Shown: one piece after another, positions 1-11,351 of the stretch | How the letters are laid out: the number at the start of each line of letters is the position of its first letter | Position numbering within the stretch: position 1 is the first letter of the stretch | NCBI GenBank assembly: GCA_017311315.1 | Contig: CM029626.1 | Coordinates: forward strand, 28,754,672-28,818,671 | DNA from: Dendrocalamus latiflorus | Taxonomy: Eukaryota > Streptophyta > Magnoliopsida > Poales > Poaceae | Length of the DNA stretch: 64,000 nt | Direction of reading: 5' to 3' | Notes under the pieces: generated by a model | Database searches by the model: none | What the model was told of the DNA's origin: nothing | Seen by the model: only the letters and a program-made list of their open reading frames with translations | Made by a program: the position numbers and the translations under genes

Positions 1-1085
1 AGGTCATTAGGATGCACCTCATCGTGTACCCCTCCAGACAACAAGTTCCTACCGTGAGCCATACACCAGTGAGTCAAAATCCATCCGAGTAATATTTACA
101 CTTTATATGTCTTGCTCTATAAAATCGATGATTCTGGAAATGTAGACAATCGAGGGTGGGTCAGCATGCTACAGACAGGCAGCCAATGCAATATGAGTGG
201 ACGACGGTTTGAATGGACAAGGCGAACCTGGATGTCATCATGGAGCAACGTCCATACGATGTCCGGATGTACGACAAGTACCTAGAGTAGTACATACCCT
301 GGTCACACAGCAGACTCACCGTTCGTCCATCAGATCGCCCTAAGCAGATTATGCTTGATGACAGTCTACAATACTCGATTGATCATCACAGTGCTTCGTA
401 GCGGCATGATAGAGTAAGACAATTGTAATTTCTAATCATTTCATTTACAAAATTCATACTGGTCATTACTAAACCTATTTCATATATCACTTTAGTTAGA
501 GCAGGCGTAACACATCACACGCGCGTCTGAGACCGCCCTCACCAGCCCAGACACACCACCGGTCGTGTAGAATATTTTGAAGTATATCCTAAAGCAGGCC
601 AAAAAATAGTGCACAACCTGTACTACGGCCATTCGACGTATCATGCCATGCACATTGGGCACCCAGTGGGGGCACCATGCTCACCCGCCAGGTCATCATG
701 ACCTAGTGAGTCTGGCCAGTCATCGTAATCTACCGAGTCTGCTTGGCATCGTAGTACTAGCCACCGATCATCTGTGGGCCTTATCAACGAGGAGGTAACT
801 TACAAACCTATGTTTTATTTTCCTATTAGGCCTTACGTTCTGCTAACATCATGGTGTTCTCCCGCTGTAGGTCTGTCATCGAGATGTATCACTTTTGACA
901 CCCACACCACCTGCATAGAGTACCGCTACCTGTCGTTCATCTTTGCTGCACATCCGGGTGGTACGAGATTCATTTTGTACATCTGAAATATTTATTGTGA
1001 CTAACATCGTTTCATCTTACAGCCACCAATTCAACATTGCAAATCAAAAAGTTTTAAATTTTACACATTTTCAAGCAACAGACTT
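1..1085. other. Unassigned left edge, possible plant-mobile-domain fragment
   Basis: No intact gene is seen. A plus-strand translation around 185-340 gives a phrase like EQRPYDVRMYDKYLE followed by a stop and YIPWSHSR. This resembles the C-terminal part of the plant mobile domain proteins often carried by Mutator-like elements, which end in a phrase such as 'RPYD..Y..YL.WY.P.TR'. The reading frame is broken, so if the resemblance is real this is a decayed fragment. The remainder (420-1085) is low-coding sequence that I cannot assign. It may belong to the old T0 element whose tandem repeats begin just to the right. Confidence 0.25.
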
Positions 1086-1409
1086 TCTAGGCTGCTACAG
1101 GTACTAGTGGCCACTAGGGGTGGTAGCCCCAAGTGGGCCTAGAGGTGCCCATGAAACTAACTCACGGGCACTTTAGAGGTGTGCCCACGACACTAAGTCA
1201 TGGACACATTAGAGAGTGCTCGCGAGACTAAGTCATGAGACACTGAATGGCCATTAAGGGTGGTAGCCCCCAGAGCGCTTGCAGGTGCCCTTGAGGTTAA
1301 CTCGCAGGCGCCTTGGAGGTGTTCCGATAACACTAAGTCACGGGCACACTAGAGGGATTCCTATGAGACTAAGTCGTGGGACACTGAATGAACACTAGAG
1401 GTGGTAAAC
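1086..1409. repeat. 140-bp tandem repeat, left part
   Basis: Units of about 140 bp are marked by the phrase ggtggtagcccc at 1119 and 1259, and ggtggta at 1400. Each unit also carries 'aactcacgggcac', 'actaagtca' and 'gacactgaatg'. The same array continues on the far side of the 25-kb composite insertion at 26739, so the insertion split one array. Such arrays are common inside Tat-lineage gypsy elements. Confidence 0.75.
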
Positions 1410-1702
1410 TGTAACATCCCAAAATTTGGATATTCGAAATATAGAGTTTTTAAAATCTTTTCTGGCACTTTTCTAGCATTCAAATTTATTCTGAATATTT
1501 ATTTGAAGTTATCTGAGTTTCATGCTATGCAAACTAATAGCCCAAGAATAATTCCAAGTGCGAACGACGATCATGTAAATAATAAAAATAGAATATGACA
1601 TTAAAGATCATGAATCCAAAATACCAAAAAATTGGAATTCAAATTCGAGTCAATAAAATAAAACTGAAAGAATATTAGACTTTATTTCTAAATAAGTAAA
1701 CC
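1410..1702 (+). repeat. Left inverted arm, outer part
   Basis: This AT-rich stretch is the outer end of a Tekay/Del-like LTR in plus orientation. It is the reverse complement of roughly 26450-26738 with scattered substitutions. It is interrupted at 1703 by T1 and resumes at 11601. Confidence 0.75.
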
Positions 1703-1951
1703 TGTTGTGGTTACAGACCAAACAGAGAGAGAGATCGTAGTGGAGAGTTGGGAGAGAGTGATAGTAATGGCCTGGGTCCCCCCATGGCCTGTATTCCATA
1801 TATATATACACATGGGGAGTGCTTTTACAATTATACTCTTACATCTGAGTATCCCCTTTAGGGGCACTTATGTCATTACACATGGCCTATTCTGGGCCAT
1901 ATAACCTTCTACCAGGCCTGCTGGGATTAGGTGGGGGCCACCCCTACAACA
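1703..1951 (-). repeat. T1 LTR, 3' copy
   Basis: This 249-bp LTR is almost identical to 11352-11600. Differences I can see by eye include agagagtgat against agagactgat, tatactctta against tataccctta, and ccttta against ccttca. The few differences point to a fairly recent insertion. It contains a short (TA)n run and ends in the terminal inverted motif TGTTGT...ACAACA. Confidence 0.88.
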
Positions 1952-3797
1952 GGAGCCTCTCATGGTGAAGGGCTTCACAGGGCCGAAGCCATGTTGCCGA
2001 GTCCTTTGGCCCCCTCCGTCCCTGCGGCCTGTGAACTTTTTCGAACTTAACCGGGGGCTGAGGCCGTAGCCGAACCCGACGCCTGGATTGGTGGTTCAGG
2101 TAGATGCGCGAGCGCTCCATCCCGAGCTGGCACCTGATCGAAGCACGTGCGCGCACTCCGTCCCCTACCCTTCGAGCAGGTGGCAGCGGAGCTGGCACGC
2201 GCGCTCCTTCCCCTCTGCCGTGGCGGGATCGGGGTTGCCCGGGCCGAGTCGGAGGCGTTACGCCGACATAGGTAGGCGTAGCGGGCCCCTGAGTCGTCGC
2301 ACATGCGTCAAGTGATAGCGGACGCGCTGCGACGCTCCTTCTTCTGGCCGTCCACGTGGCGAAGTGTGCTTGGCGCGGTGCAGGCCTTGAGGCGTCGTGG
2401 ATATCTTAATGTGGCGACGGACTTCCGGTGGTTAGACTTCCGCCAGTTGGACTTCCGTCGGTTGGACTTCCGCCGGTTGGCTCCCCCGGTGATGGGGTAT
2501 ATATACGGCGCTGGTGCGGCATTGTTCCTACATCGTGTCCTTGGATAGAGGCTGCTCCCCTAAAATGGGCCCCTTCCGTGCATCGACATTCCCTAGCCCT
2601 AGCGACGCTGAGCGGCTTGGGGGATGTTGATGTACAGATGGAGGTCCATTTTTCTTGGGAGCTTGGTTAGCGCCGGTTATCGGTAGCCAGCCACGTTTCC
2701 TGCCCTCACGCTGCGTTTCTGCATACGACGGCGAGGTTTGCCCTGTTCTCCTTTGCTTCTGCCATGTGTGGGAGGCGCCAACGGGCGAGTTCGTGCGCGC
2801 GGGTCCGCTCCTCGAAGCCAGGGTCCAGGCCGACGCCGCGGCTGCGGCCAAGTTGGTGTGGCGATCGAGAAGACGGCCTCCTACGTGCGCGTCGTGCTCC
2901 CGTATGACGATGGCAAGGTTTGACCTGTTCTCGTAGACAGATATGCTTGAGTTCATCTGCATCCGCTGATTGTGCCAACTGGCGCAATTATCAAGGAACG
3001 TTGATGTACTGAAGCTTATCTGTCTATGAGAACCCGTCAAAACCTGTCGCACATCCTCCCTTGCCTTCCCAAAATACGGAAGATCCAGGCGCCTGAATCC
3101 CTGCTGGTTTAGGTCATGAGGTTGTCGCGAGGGCCTTGGCGCCGAAGTTCCTTGAAATTGAGGCCGGGACTGGAGCCTGTCGCGGCAGAGGCTCAGCGGT
3201 GATTCTAAGTTGCAACTTCGCATCACGAACACCGCCACGCGTGCGGTGATTGCGACCTCACGATGCGGTAATGCGCTGTAAAGGTTCCTGGAATCGCGCC
3301 GGCCCCCGGTTTTCCAGAGCTAGGTTGTCGTACCGTGCAACTCGCCTCGGCGCGTGTAGGGCACGTGGTTGCTTGTAACTGGTGCGCGGCGGGATGTGAG
3401 CGGTTGCGTGATCGCAGCTGCTCGCCCCTTCCCTAGGGAAGGGGGACACGGGGCGGGCGGGGAATGGCGCAGCATCGAAACTGTTGTGCTCCCGTGGCCC
3501 ATTAATGCGCTTTTAATGGCGGCTGAAGTCGTGTCGACGCCTGGCCTCGCGTGCTCCAGCTATCTCGTGCGGGGTTTGCCACGCGGCGGGAGGCCGTTGG
3601 AGCGTCGTGCTCTGACGGTCCTTCCCGTCGTGGTCGCACCTCTTTGTCTTCGGTTATGGGGGATTGTGCGGGACGGACCTCTGTGCGACTGCGGTTGCGT
3701 CCCGCACGCGGACCGTCGCGACGTTTCAGCACCGGGGCGAGGTGGCTTGAAATAGCCCTCGTAACCGCGCCCCCGCAGTTCTACGCCCCCTTCTCGC
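1952..3797. other. T1 region between LTR and antisense gene
   Basis: This is GC-rich non-coding sequence of T1. It contains a short direct repeat at about 2425-2480, where the phrase 'acttccgtcggttgg' recurs about three times, followed by a TATA-like 'gggtatatatacggc' at 2497. The region from about 3400 to 3800 lies directly upstream of the plus-strand antisense gene and probably holds its promoter. Long open frames here overlap on both strands and look like by-products of GC richness. Confidence 0.5.
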
Positions 3798-3857
3798 TTG
3801 CATCGCCTTCTATATTCCCGTAGTATTCTCGCCGCTATACTCCTTTTGCGAGAGGTG

Positions 3858-6657
3858 ATGGCATCTGGCGGCAGGTGTAGCCAGGCGGCTGCTGCCTGCG
3901 GCATCCGCCGGCGGTCTTCGCCGCTAGAGGTGAAATACACGCTCAGCGAACGCGACCCGGCGGTGGCGGAGAAGCGGTGGCTGGCGGCGAAGGAAGGCTC
4001 ATTTTCCGGCGAGTTGGGCCCCTCGCTCGTGACCGAGAAGACGATCCAGGGGTTACTGCGCGCGGGGAGGCTGTCCGAGCGCCAGGCGGTGCGATTACCC
4101 GCCGCCGACGAGACAGAACCACGCCCCGAGGAGTCGGAGGCGGTCGTATTCGTCGCCATCTTCGACGCAGGGCTCCGCATCTCGGCGGTGGCGATTGTGG
4201 GCGACGTGCTGCGGACCTTCGGGCTGGAGTTGGCGCAACTGACTCCGAACACCGTGGCCCGGCTGGCGGTGTATAGTTGGGCCTCGTGCTCGGGAGCGTG
4301 CTGGCCCAGTGCTTCGTTATTTGCCTACCTGCACGAGGCACGATGCCAGCCCAAGGAGCGGAAGGACGGGACGCTGTCGAGCTTCGGCAGTGTCACCTTT
4401 ATTCTCCGGTCGACCTGCGGTAAGCTCTTCCCTGCGAACTCCACTCGCGGGAAGTGGGAGTCGCACTGGATGAAACGGTGGTTCTATCACCGTGTGGCGA
4501 GCGGGAGCGGCCTCGAGTGTACGGGCTGGCCGATCGCGTTTAAGACCTCACCCGGCCGGACACTTGACGACGAGGACAGGCAGAGGGCCCGGCGGCTCGT
4601 AGGTGTGGCCGCCCGCTTTAACATGCGCGACCTCGCCGAAGAGTACACGATGTACGGCGTGGCGCCGCTCGCCTGCGACTGGCGCCTCGCCGCCGAGAAG
4701 CGCCGAGACGACAACGTTCTGCCATGGGTTTATGTGCTGCTGGTGCCCCCCGGTCCTCGTAAGCCTCGACCATCCCTCCCCTTTGCTCGCGCAGAGTGCA
4801 TTACATTTTGATGCTATCTCATGCGTTGCTTTAGGGATTCGCCTGCAGGATGCGGAGCAGGCCGCGCGCGTATTCCTCGGTCCGTATACCGGCAGGGAGC
4901 ACGAGCAGCACGCGTCCGCTACTACCGAGGCGGGGCTGGGGCGGATAAACCGTGTGTGCGAGGCCCTGGGCCTTGCCGTGCCGGACCGCGCTGAACCGGC
5001 CCCGCAACATCAAGACGACGGCGCACCGAGGAGGAAGGTGCCGTCTCGCAAGAGGGGCCGAGGTGAAGCGTCTGCCGCGCTTGATGTAACGGCTGCCACT
5101 GCTGCTGCCAGCGCTCCCGAGGGCGCGGCAGACGCGGAGTCGGATTCGGTGAGGTATGCCGACTCGGGCTTGGATGGCGCGGACGCCGGGGGCGAAGGAT
5201 CTTCGGCGGATGCCCTGGACGGCGGGCTCGCCACGAGCAGCCGGAGAGGAGAAGTCTCGTCACTCGCGGCGGTCGTTGAGACAGGATCCGAGAGGACCGG
5301 CGGTGCTGAGGTGGAGCCTTCGGCCGTAGCCGCCATAATGCCGGAGACGTCCTCCGTGGGGGCGCACGGAGCTGGGTCTTCACCAGCAGGAGCGGCCGAA
5401 ACCGACTTGCCCCCCGCAGAGGTTGTCACGGAGGGGGCTTCGCCTCCGGGTGCTGCAGCCAGGTAAGGTGGTTTGGCTTCCCTGGTGTTTTGTTCATTGC
5501 GCCTTGCGGTGCTCACCTGCGTCCCTGTCTGCAGCGTCGCTTATTCCGGAGGAGCCTTTGGCGGAACACGAGGGTCCTGGTGCCGACGGCACGAGCATCG
5601 TGCGCCTCAGTCCGGCGGACTTCGTTCCCCCGTCTGAGACGCTGAGGGCGTGGCATGGGATCGTGGATGACGCGGCCGCCAGCGTCAGCCAGCAGGCGCT
5701 TCATGCCTACGGGGTGGAGCGTCTCGGGGATGCCTTCGAGGTGTCGGGGGTGAGGGTAAGTGCTTACTTATGCGACAATGCTTGGCTATGCTGAGCTTGC
5801 TAAGTCATTTTGCCCTACAGACACTGGTGCTGGGGCAGGCCCTACAAACGGCCTATGTTCATGCGCAAAGGGCGCTCGAAGATAGACTGCGGGTCGCCGA
5901 GGAGGAGCTGCGCGAAACCACAGGAGCCTGTTCTGCCCAGGATGCCCGTATCCGCCAGCTGGAAGCGGAGTGCGCTGAGGTGAAGGTGCACGCCGAGGGA
6001 CTCGCCGCTTCGGTGCGGGAGTCGGCCGTGGAGGTGATGCGGCGGGAGTTCGCGGCGGAGCGGGACGGCCTTCTGCAACAAGTCGCCTCGCTAAAAAAGG
6101 AAAAAGGCGAACTCGCCTTAACTCTAGCGGAGCGTGACCGGACGCTTGGCGAGGCTTCGGTAGTTGCATGGGATGTCATGCAAACGCTGGAGAGCCATCT
6201 CCAGGGGCTTGTGGCCAAAGTGCCGGACCACGCCTTCGGCCCGGAGGAGCTGTCGCGGACCCTTCGCTGGATCAAAGATGCCGCCGACACTGCGCGTGGT
6301 GCCGCGACAACCTTCGGCAACCACTGTGCCTACATGGCGACGTGTATGGTGTGCGCGCTCCTACGGCACCGTGGTTGCACGCACATCGCCGGGCTGGAGG
6401 ACCCCCATCTGGAGATGCCCGGCGGGGCTGGAGTAATGTCCGGCGCCGTCCGCGCCGTTCGTCGCTCCATAAAGCACTTCTACGAGCGGATCTGGGACTA
6501 CGCCGGAGTGGCCGCCGCACAGGTCGAGCTCCGGAAGTCCCTTTACGGGGAGGGGAGCCTCGGCCAATTTCTGGACGGGGTCCCCCAATGCGACGAGGAC
6601 GGCGCTGGGACCTCCGAAGGCGCCGAGAACTCGCAGGTGCAACGCCGAGGTGGCTAG
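3858..6657 (+). CDS. Spliced antisense gene of the Tat-type element
   Basis: Four exons can be read on the strand opposite to gag: 3858 (or ATG 3798) to 4758, 4835-5462, 5535-5755 and 5821-6657, with GT-AG introns at each step. Exon 1 encodes a globular domain with phrases such as FDAGLRI and KRWFYHRV. This is like the 'putative gypsy type transposon' family found as an antisense gene between pol and the 3' LTR in Tat-lineage elements (gene 23 of Grande is the known example). Exon 2 is Ala/Glu/Ser-rich and disordered. Exon 4 starts with a long coiled coil (residues such as LEDRLRVAEEELRE) and ends in a conserved alpha-helical domain. A poly(A) signal follows at 6696. Joining exon 2 to exon 3 shifts the frame by one base, so either the splice site differs or this copy is damaged. 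Its function is unknown. Confidence 0.6.
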
Positions 6658-6695
6658 GTGTAAGCGTGCGTTGTAATGTCCGCCCCTTCTTTGTG

Positions 6696-6701
6696 AATAA
6701 A
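6696..6701 (+). terminator. Poly(A) signal of the antisense gene
   Basis: AATAAA lies 39 bases after the stop of the antisense gene, within 'ttgtgaataaaaggcgcgc'. It supports a real plus-strand transcript inside T1. Confidence 0.55.
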
Positions 6702-7084
6702 AGGCGCGCTTGTTCTACAAACTGACTATTTGACCTGTGCTCCGGGCAGCTTCCTTGTTGGGGACGACTGCTTGCGTCCGACCTTGCAACCCGGCGGCGC
6801 CTTCGACGCTGGCAAAGGGTCGAGGAGTCGCTGAACTTCTGGGCGGGCCGATCTTCTTCAGGCGAAGTCCCGGCCTTAGCGCGCGTTAAGGACGAGCCCG
6901 CCGAATAATGGCTTAGAGAGGCAGATATGCTGGCGGGCCTCTGTACTTGTAAAATTTTCCCGATGTATACATCTGCTGGCAATTAGAATATGCGCTGCGC
7001 GCTGTGCTTCGGGTGGTCTGACAGTAGTTATGCGGGGTCCCCGCCTGCCTAGCCGAAGTGGGCACGCGAGCAGTCCCGGGGCCC

Positions 7085-7420
7085 TGTTCCTCGGCGGAGG
7101 CGAACCTCGACGCTACGACTTGTTTAGAGTCCGTAGACTGGTGCGTGCGGAGGCGGACCTCGACGCTATGACTTGTTTAGAGTACGTAGACTGGCGCGTG
7201 CGGAGGCGGACCTCGACGCTACGACTTGTTTGGAGTCCGTAGACTGGCGCGTGCGGAGGCGGACCTCGACGCTACGACTTGTTTGGAGTCCGTAGACTGG
7301 CGCGTGCGGAGGCGAACCTCGACGCTACGACTTGTTTAGAGTCCGTAGACTGGCGCGTGCGAAGGCAGACATCGACGCTACGACTTGTTTGGAGTCAGTA
7401 GATTGGCGCGTGCGGCGGCA
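7085..7420. repeat. Minisatellite 1 of T1, about 53-bp units
   Basis: About six tandem units carry 'gcgtgcggaggcgga', 'cctcgacgctacgac' and 'ttgtttggagtccgtagac'. The phrase 'cctcgacgctacg' is related to the T2 repeat phrase 'cgtagcgtcgagg' on the other strand. Confidence 0.8.
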
Positions 7421-7679
7421 GAAGTGCGCGCACGCTCCGTTCCCCTACCCTCCAGGGCGGGGTAGCCTCTGGTGTACCTCGCGCTCCGTGTGCGCCCTTC
7501 CTGTGGGCAGCCTCTGACTCGCTATGTCGCCCCCTTGGAGCTCTTGGGATTGGACTTCGGTGGCGCACCTCGCATTCACCCCCCGTGGTGCGCGAAGGCG
7601 AGCCTTGACGCTCTGTCGTGATGCGCGATTGATGTCCATGCCCTCCTTGCGTTCCGCGGAGTGCACCGAGAGCACCCGC

Positions 7680-8155
7680 GCTTTATCTATACTCCGTAGA
7701 GTGCGTGGGGTCGACATCCACGTCATGTTTATACTCCGGAGAGTACGCACAGGGACGAAGTCCCTGGTGTGCGCGGGGTTCGCGTCTTGTTTATACTCAG
7801 TAGAGTGCGCAGGGGGAACATCCGCGTCTTATTTATACTCCGTAGAGTGCGTGGGGTCGACATCCATATCATATTTATACTCCGGAGAGTACGCACAGGG
7901 ACGAAGTCCCTGGCGTGCGTGGGGTTCGCGTCTTGTTTATACTCAGTAGAGTGCGCAGGGAGAACATCCGCGTCTTATTTATACTCCGTAGAGTGCGTGG
8001 GGTTGACATCCACGTCATATTTATACTCCGGAGAGTACGCACAGGGACAAAGTCCCTGGCGTGCGCGGGGTTCGCGTCTTGTTTATACTCAGTAGAGTGC
8101 GCAGGGAGAACATCCGCGTCTTATTTATACTCCGTAGAGTGCGTGCAGAGGCGTC
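7680..8155. repeat. Minisatellite 2 of T1, 146-bp higher-order units
   Basis: A basic unit of about 48 bp carrying 'tttatactccgtagagtgcg' is organised into higher-order units of 146 bp repeated about three times (equivalent points at 7769, 7915 and 8061). On the minus strand, which is the element's sense strand, each unit reads 'gagtataaataagacg' and so carries a TATA-box-like core. Reading frames crossing it are repeat artefacts. Confidence 0.85.
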
Positions 8156-8595
8156 CCCCCACACGTCTTTGTTTATACTCATGCCCGTGTCTTCGACAGA
8201 GAGTGCACACGCGAACGTGCGTCTTCGTTTATACTCATGCCCGTGTCTTTGACGGAGAGTGCACACGCGAACGTGCGTCTTTGGTTTATACTCATGCCCG
8301 TGTCTTTGACGGAGAGTGCACACGCGAACGTGCGTCTTTGGTTTATACTCATACCCGTACCCCTGGCTACGGAGAGTGCACACGCGAACGTGCGTCTTTG
8401 GTTTATACTCATACCCGTACCCCTGGCTACAGAGAGTGCACACGCGAACGTGCGTCTTTGGTTTATACTCATACCCGTACCCCTGGCTACGGAGAGTGCA
8501 CATGCGAACGTGCGCCTTTGGTTTATACTCATACCCGTACCCCTGGCTACGGAGAGTGCACACGCTAACGTGCGTCTTCGGTTTATACCTCGGGA
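8156..8595. repeat. Minisatellite 3 of T1, about 60-bp units
   Basis: About seven units carry 'tttatactcatacccgtac' and 'gagtgcacacgcgaacgtgc'. Like minisatellite 2, each has a TATA-like 'gagtataaa' on the minus strand. The first units have 'tgcccgtgtctttgac' and the later ones 'acccgtacccctggctac', so two subfamilies lie in blocks. Confidence 0.85.
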
Positions 8596-8899
8596 GTACG
8601 CGCATAGGCGAAGCCTCCGCGCGCTCTCGCCACGTATTTTTGCACAATGATAACAGGTGGCGACAAACGGAACTTTATTTCATTCCCGTTTGCGCGGGTA
8701 AGCGATTACATGTGGCGGAGGTACTAACCACTTGTCCCTGGCGCGGCCGGAGCCTCTAGTAGTTGCGCTAGCTGTAGGGCTTGCCGAGCCGTCCCCGGAT
8801 GACGCCGTGGGTCCCCGCGCTGTGGTGCCGATTCTAAGTGTGTCGTTGGTCGCCGCGACGGGGATATCTGGTGCCGTGCTCAATGCGCCGGGCCATGTC

Positions 8900-11300
8900 C
8901 TAGTCGCCACGAACGGTAATGATGGCCCGCGGCCCCGGGAGCTTCATGCATAAATAGCCGTGATGCGGTACCGCCCCGAAGGAGTTGAGGACCGGACGCC
9001 CCAGTATGGCATTGTAAGGGTATGGGAGATCGACGACGTCGAATATGGCATCTTCGACCCTTGCATTGTCCTCCTGGCCGAAGGAGACCTGAAGGCATAT
9101 TTGGCCGAGCGCCCGTAGAGGTTGTCCTCCGAAGCCTTGCAACGGGACTCCCGATGGGCTGAGGCGGCTTCAGGGGATCCCCATCTGGTCGAAGGCTGCC
9201 GCAAATAGAATGTTCGCGGAGCTGCCGCCGTCGACTAGGGCACGTCCCACGTCGCATCCCGCTATTACGACCCGGACGACCAGGGGGTCCTGGTGAGGAA
9301 GCTCCACGCCTTGGGCATCGGCGGGGGTGAACGTGACCTCATGCTGTGCCCAGTTCGGCGGTGTCTGTGCTAGATATGCCGCCACGTGGTGTAGCCTCCG
9401 TACGTAGGCCTTCCGCTGCCGTGCCGAGGCAAACTCCAACGAGGAGCCTCCGGAGATGACGTTGATAACCCTGCGGTGGGTGGCCTCCGGAGCCTGTAGC
9501 TGCAGAAAGCCCTCCTGAGGCTGCTGCACATGGGCCTGAATCCGCAGAGGACCCTCGTGGGGCTGCACCCCTTGTGTCTGGATGTGCACGGGGGCTTCGT
9601 ATGGGTGCTGTACGTGGGCCACCACGGGCGGGCGTGCTTCCAGGTTCCTATCCCTAGTGACGCTCTCGCGGAGCACCGCGATAGAGGTGCACGTGCGTGT
9701 GTCGTGGTTGCCACGACCGTGGACTGCGCACCACAGCCGCTGGTGTTGGTCGTCGTAATCTCCACGGCCTCTATCGTCGCGGCCCCGGCCACGGCCGCGC
9801 CCCCGGCCTCGGCGCCCCCGACCGCCCCGACCAGCGGGAGCGCTTTCTTCGGAACCGCCTTCGATGTCGAGGACGTATCGGCCCCGCCTCGACTTCTGCT
9901 GGCCGTGCTTGGGCCTATCGGACGGTTCGTGCGGGGCATCCTTGCGCTCAGGCGCGTCCTTGGACGACTCCGGCTTACGTTTTCCCTTCGAAGGACCGTC
10001 CTTCGGCGGATCTTCGGTTTTCGCCGAGGCGCTGGCCTGGTTGGTGTCGGAGTCATCGCCTTGTCGTCGCTGTGCGTCCTCTTCCGCCCTGGCGTATTCC
10101 TCCATTTTGTCAAAGAGCTTCGTCACTGTCTTGATTGGCTTCTGTGCGTTATACTCGGCCATCGGGCCCGGGCGAAGGCCCTGTATAGCTGCATTAACAA
10201 CGGTGGTTTCGTTAACGTCTTTGACTTGGCAACGTATCTTTGTGAAGTGCTTGAAATAGTCCCGGAGCTTCTCCGAAGGTTTCTGCTTCACGGCGAAGAG
10301 CTGATCCGCGTCGACCCGCTCAACATAATTTCCTTGAAAGTTGTTGTGAAGGCGGTCGCGGATCTGCTCCCACGCATAGATGGAGTTTGGCTCTATGGTA
10401 AAAAAACCAGGAAAGCGCCACTCCTTGCAATGCGAGGGGGAGTCCCTTCGCCTTTGTGGTGTCATCTCCGCCCGCGGCCTCGATTGCGGTTTCGTATACG
10501 CGCACAAACTCGCGGGGGTCCGTGTCGCCTTTATAGGGCTCGATGACACTGGGGAATTTGAAATCTTCAGGCCACGCCGCCTGCTGTAGCCCTGCCGAAA
10601 GCGGGGACTCTGGATCGACGCGTCGCAGCGGCACGCGGTTGGATGTGGGGGCGTCGCGGCTGTCCGCCCTTTCCGGCGTGGGCTCTGGCGCGACCATCGG
10701 CGCGGCCTGCTGGCTCCGAACCTCTTGTATGTCTCGGACAGCCCCACGAAGATCCCCTAACTCCTGTTGGAACGCTTTGAGGGCCGCCAACAGGGCGCTT
10801 TCCACCGCCTGCGCGCGTAGGGCCGCCGGCGCGCCTAGCGGGCGGGTCGGCACGGGTACGATCGCCTCGCGAGCTCCCGAGCTACCGGTCGCGCCGTCGT
10901 GGCTACCTCCAACCGCCCGGTCCACGCTGCCAGCGAGCGTTGCGGCGAGGCTAGTTGCTGTCGCGCCGGCGGGGTCGGTCGTCGCAGCAGCGCCATTGAC
11001 GGGGTTGGTCGTCGCAGCGCCGGTGGAGGGGTCGGCCATCGCAGCGCCGGTGGCGGGGTCGGTCGTCGCAGCGCCAGCGGCGGGGTCGGTCGTCGCGGCG
11101 CCGGTGGCGGGGTCGGTCGTCGCAGCGCCAGTGGCGGGGTTAGTTGTCGCAGCGTGAGCGTCGACGTCTTCGACCACCGCGCCTGCGTCGTCACCCGCGC
11201 CCGCAACAGCCGATGCCGAAGCCCTGATGCCCATGCGACGCTCCGACCCAGCCGCCTTCTTTCCCTTCGCCGCCGCCGACGAGGCTTTTTTCGGTGCCAT
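8900..11300 (-). pseudogene. T1 gag and retropepsin, damaged
   Basis: The frame starts at ATG 11300 (MAPKKASSAAAKG) and opens with a Thr/Ala/Pro repeat region ('TTDPATGAA', about 11150-10960). The capsid domain follows ('DFKFPSVIEPYKGDTDP', 'EFVRVYETAIEAAGGDD', 'FQGNYVERVDADQLF'), then an Arg/Gly-rich stretch (GRGRRGRGRGRGRG) and a Cys/His motif around CAVHGRGNHDTRTC. A retropepsin follows with the active-site phrase ALVDGGSSANILF near 9235-9200, ending near 8903. The frame is broken at a run of seven T (plus-strand A run near 10400) and by an in-frame TGA at 9170, which looks like a C-to-T change. No RT follows. It would form the particle core if repaired or supplied by a relative. Confidence 0.85.
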
Positions 11301-11332
11301 CCTTCTTCGGACTTCAGGCTTGCTCCTGTCCT

Positions 11333-11351
11333 CCCCACGGACGGCGCCAAC
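11333..11351 (-). other. T1 primer-binding site
   Basis: Directly inside the right LTR the minus strand reads TTGGCGCCGTCCGTGG. This is a primer site of the TGGCGCC type used by Tat-lineage gypsy elements. It fixes the minus orientation of the element. Confidence 0.7.

Noticed and set aside
3560..4341. Minus-strand Ser/Arg/Pro-rich frames near 4 kb
   Set aside because: They are shadows of exon 1 of the antisense gene, with low-complexity composition.
7524..8759. Long repetitive open frames through the T1 minisatellites
   Set aside because: Several frames on both strands are open only because the unit length is near a multiple of three. The products are pure repeats.
9530..11157. Plus-strand frames of up to 338 codons over T1 gag
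   Set aside because: They are antisense shadows of the GC-rich gag gene, whose minus-strand translation has clear capsid and protease motifs.
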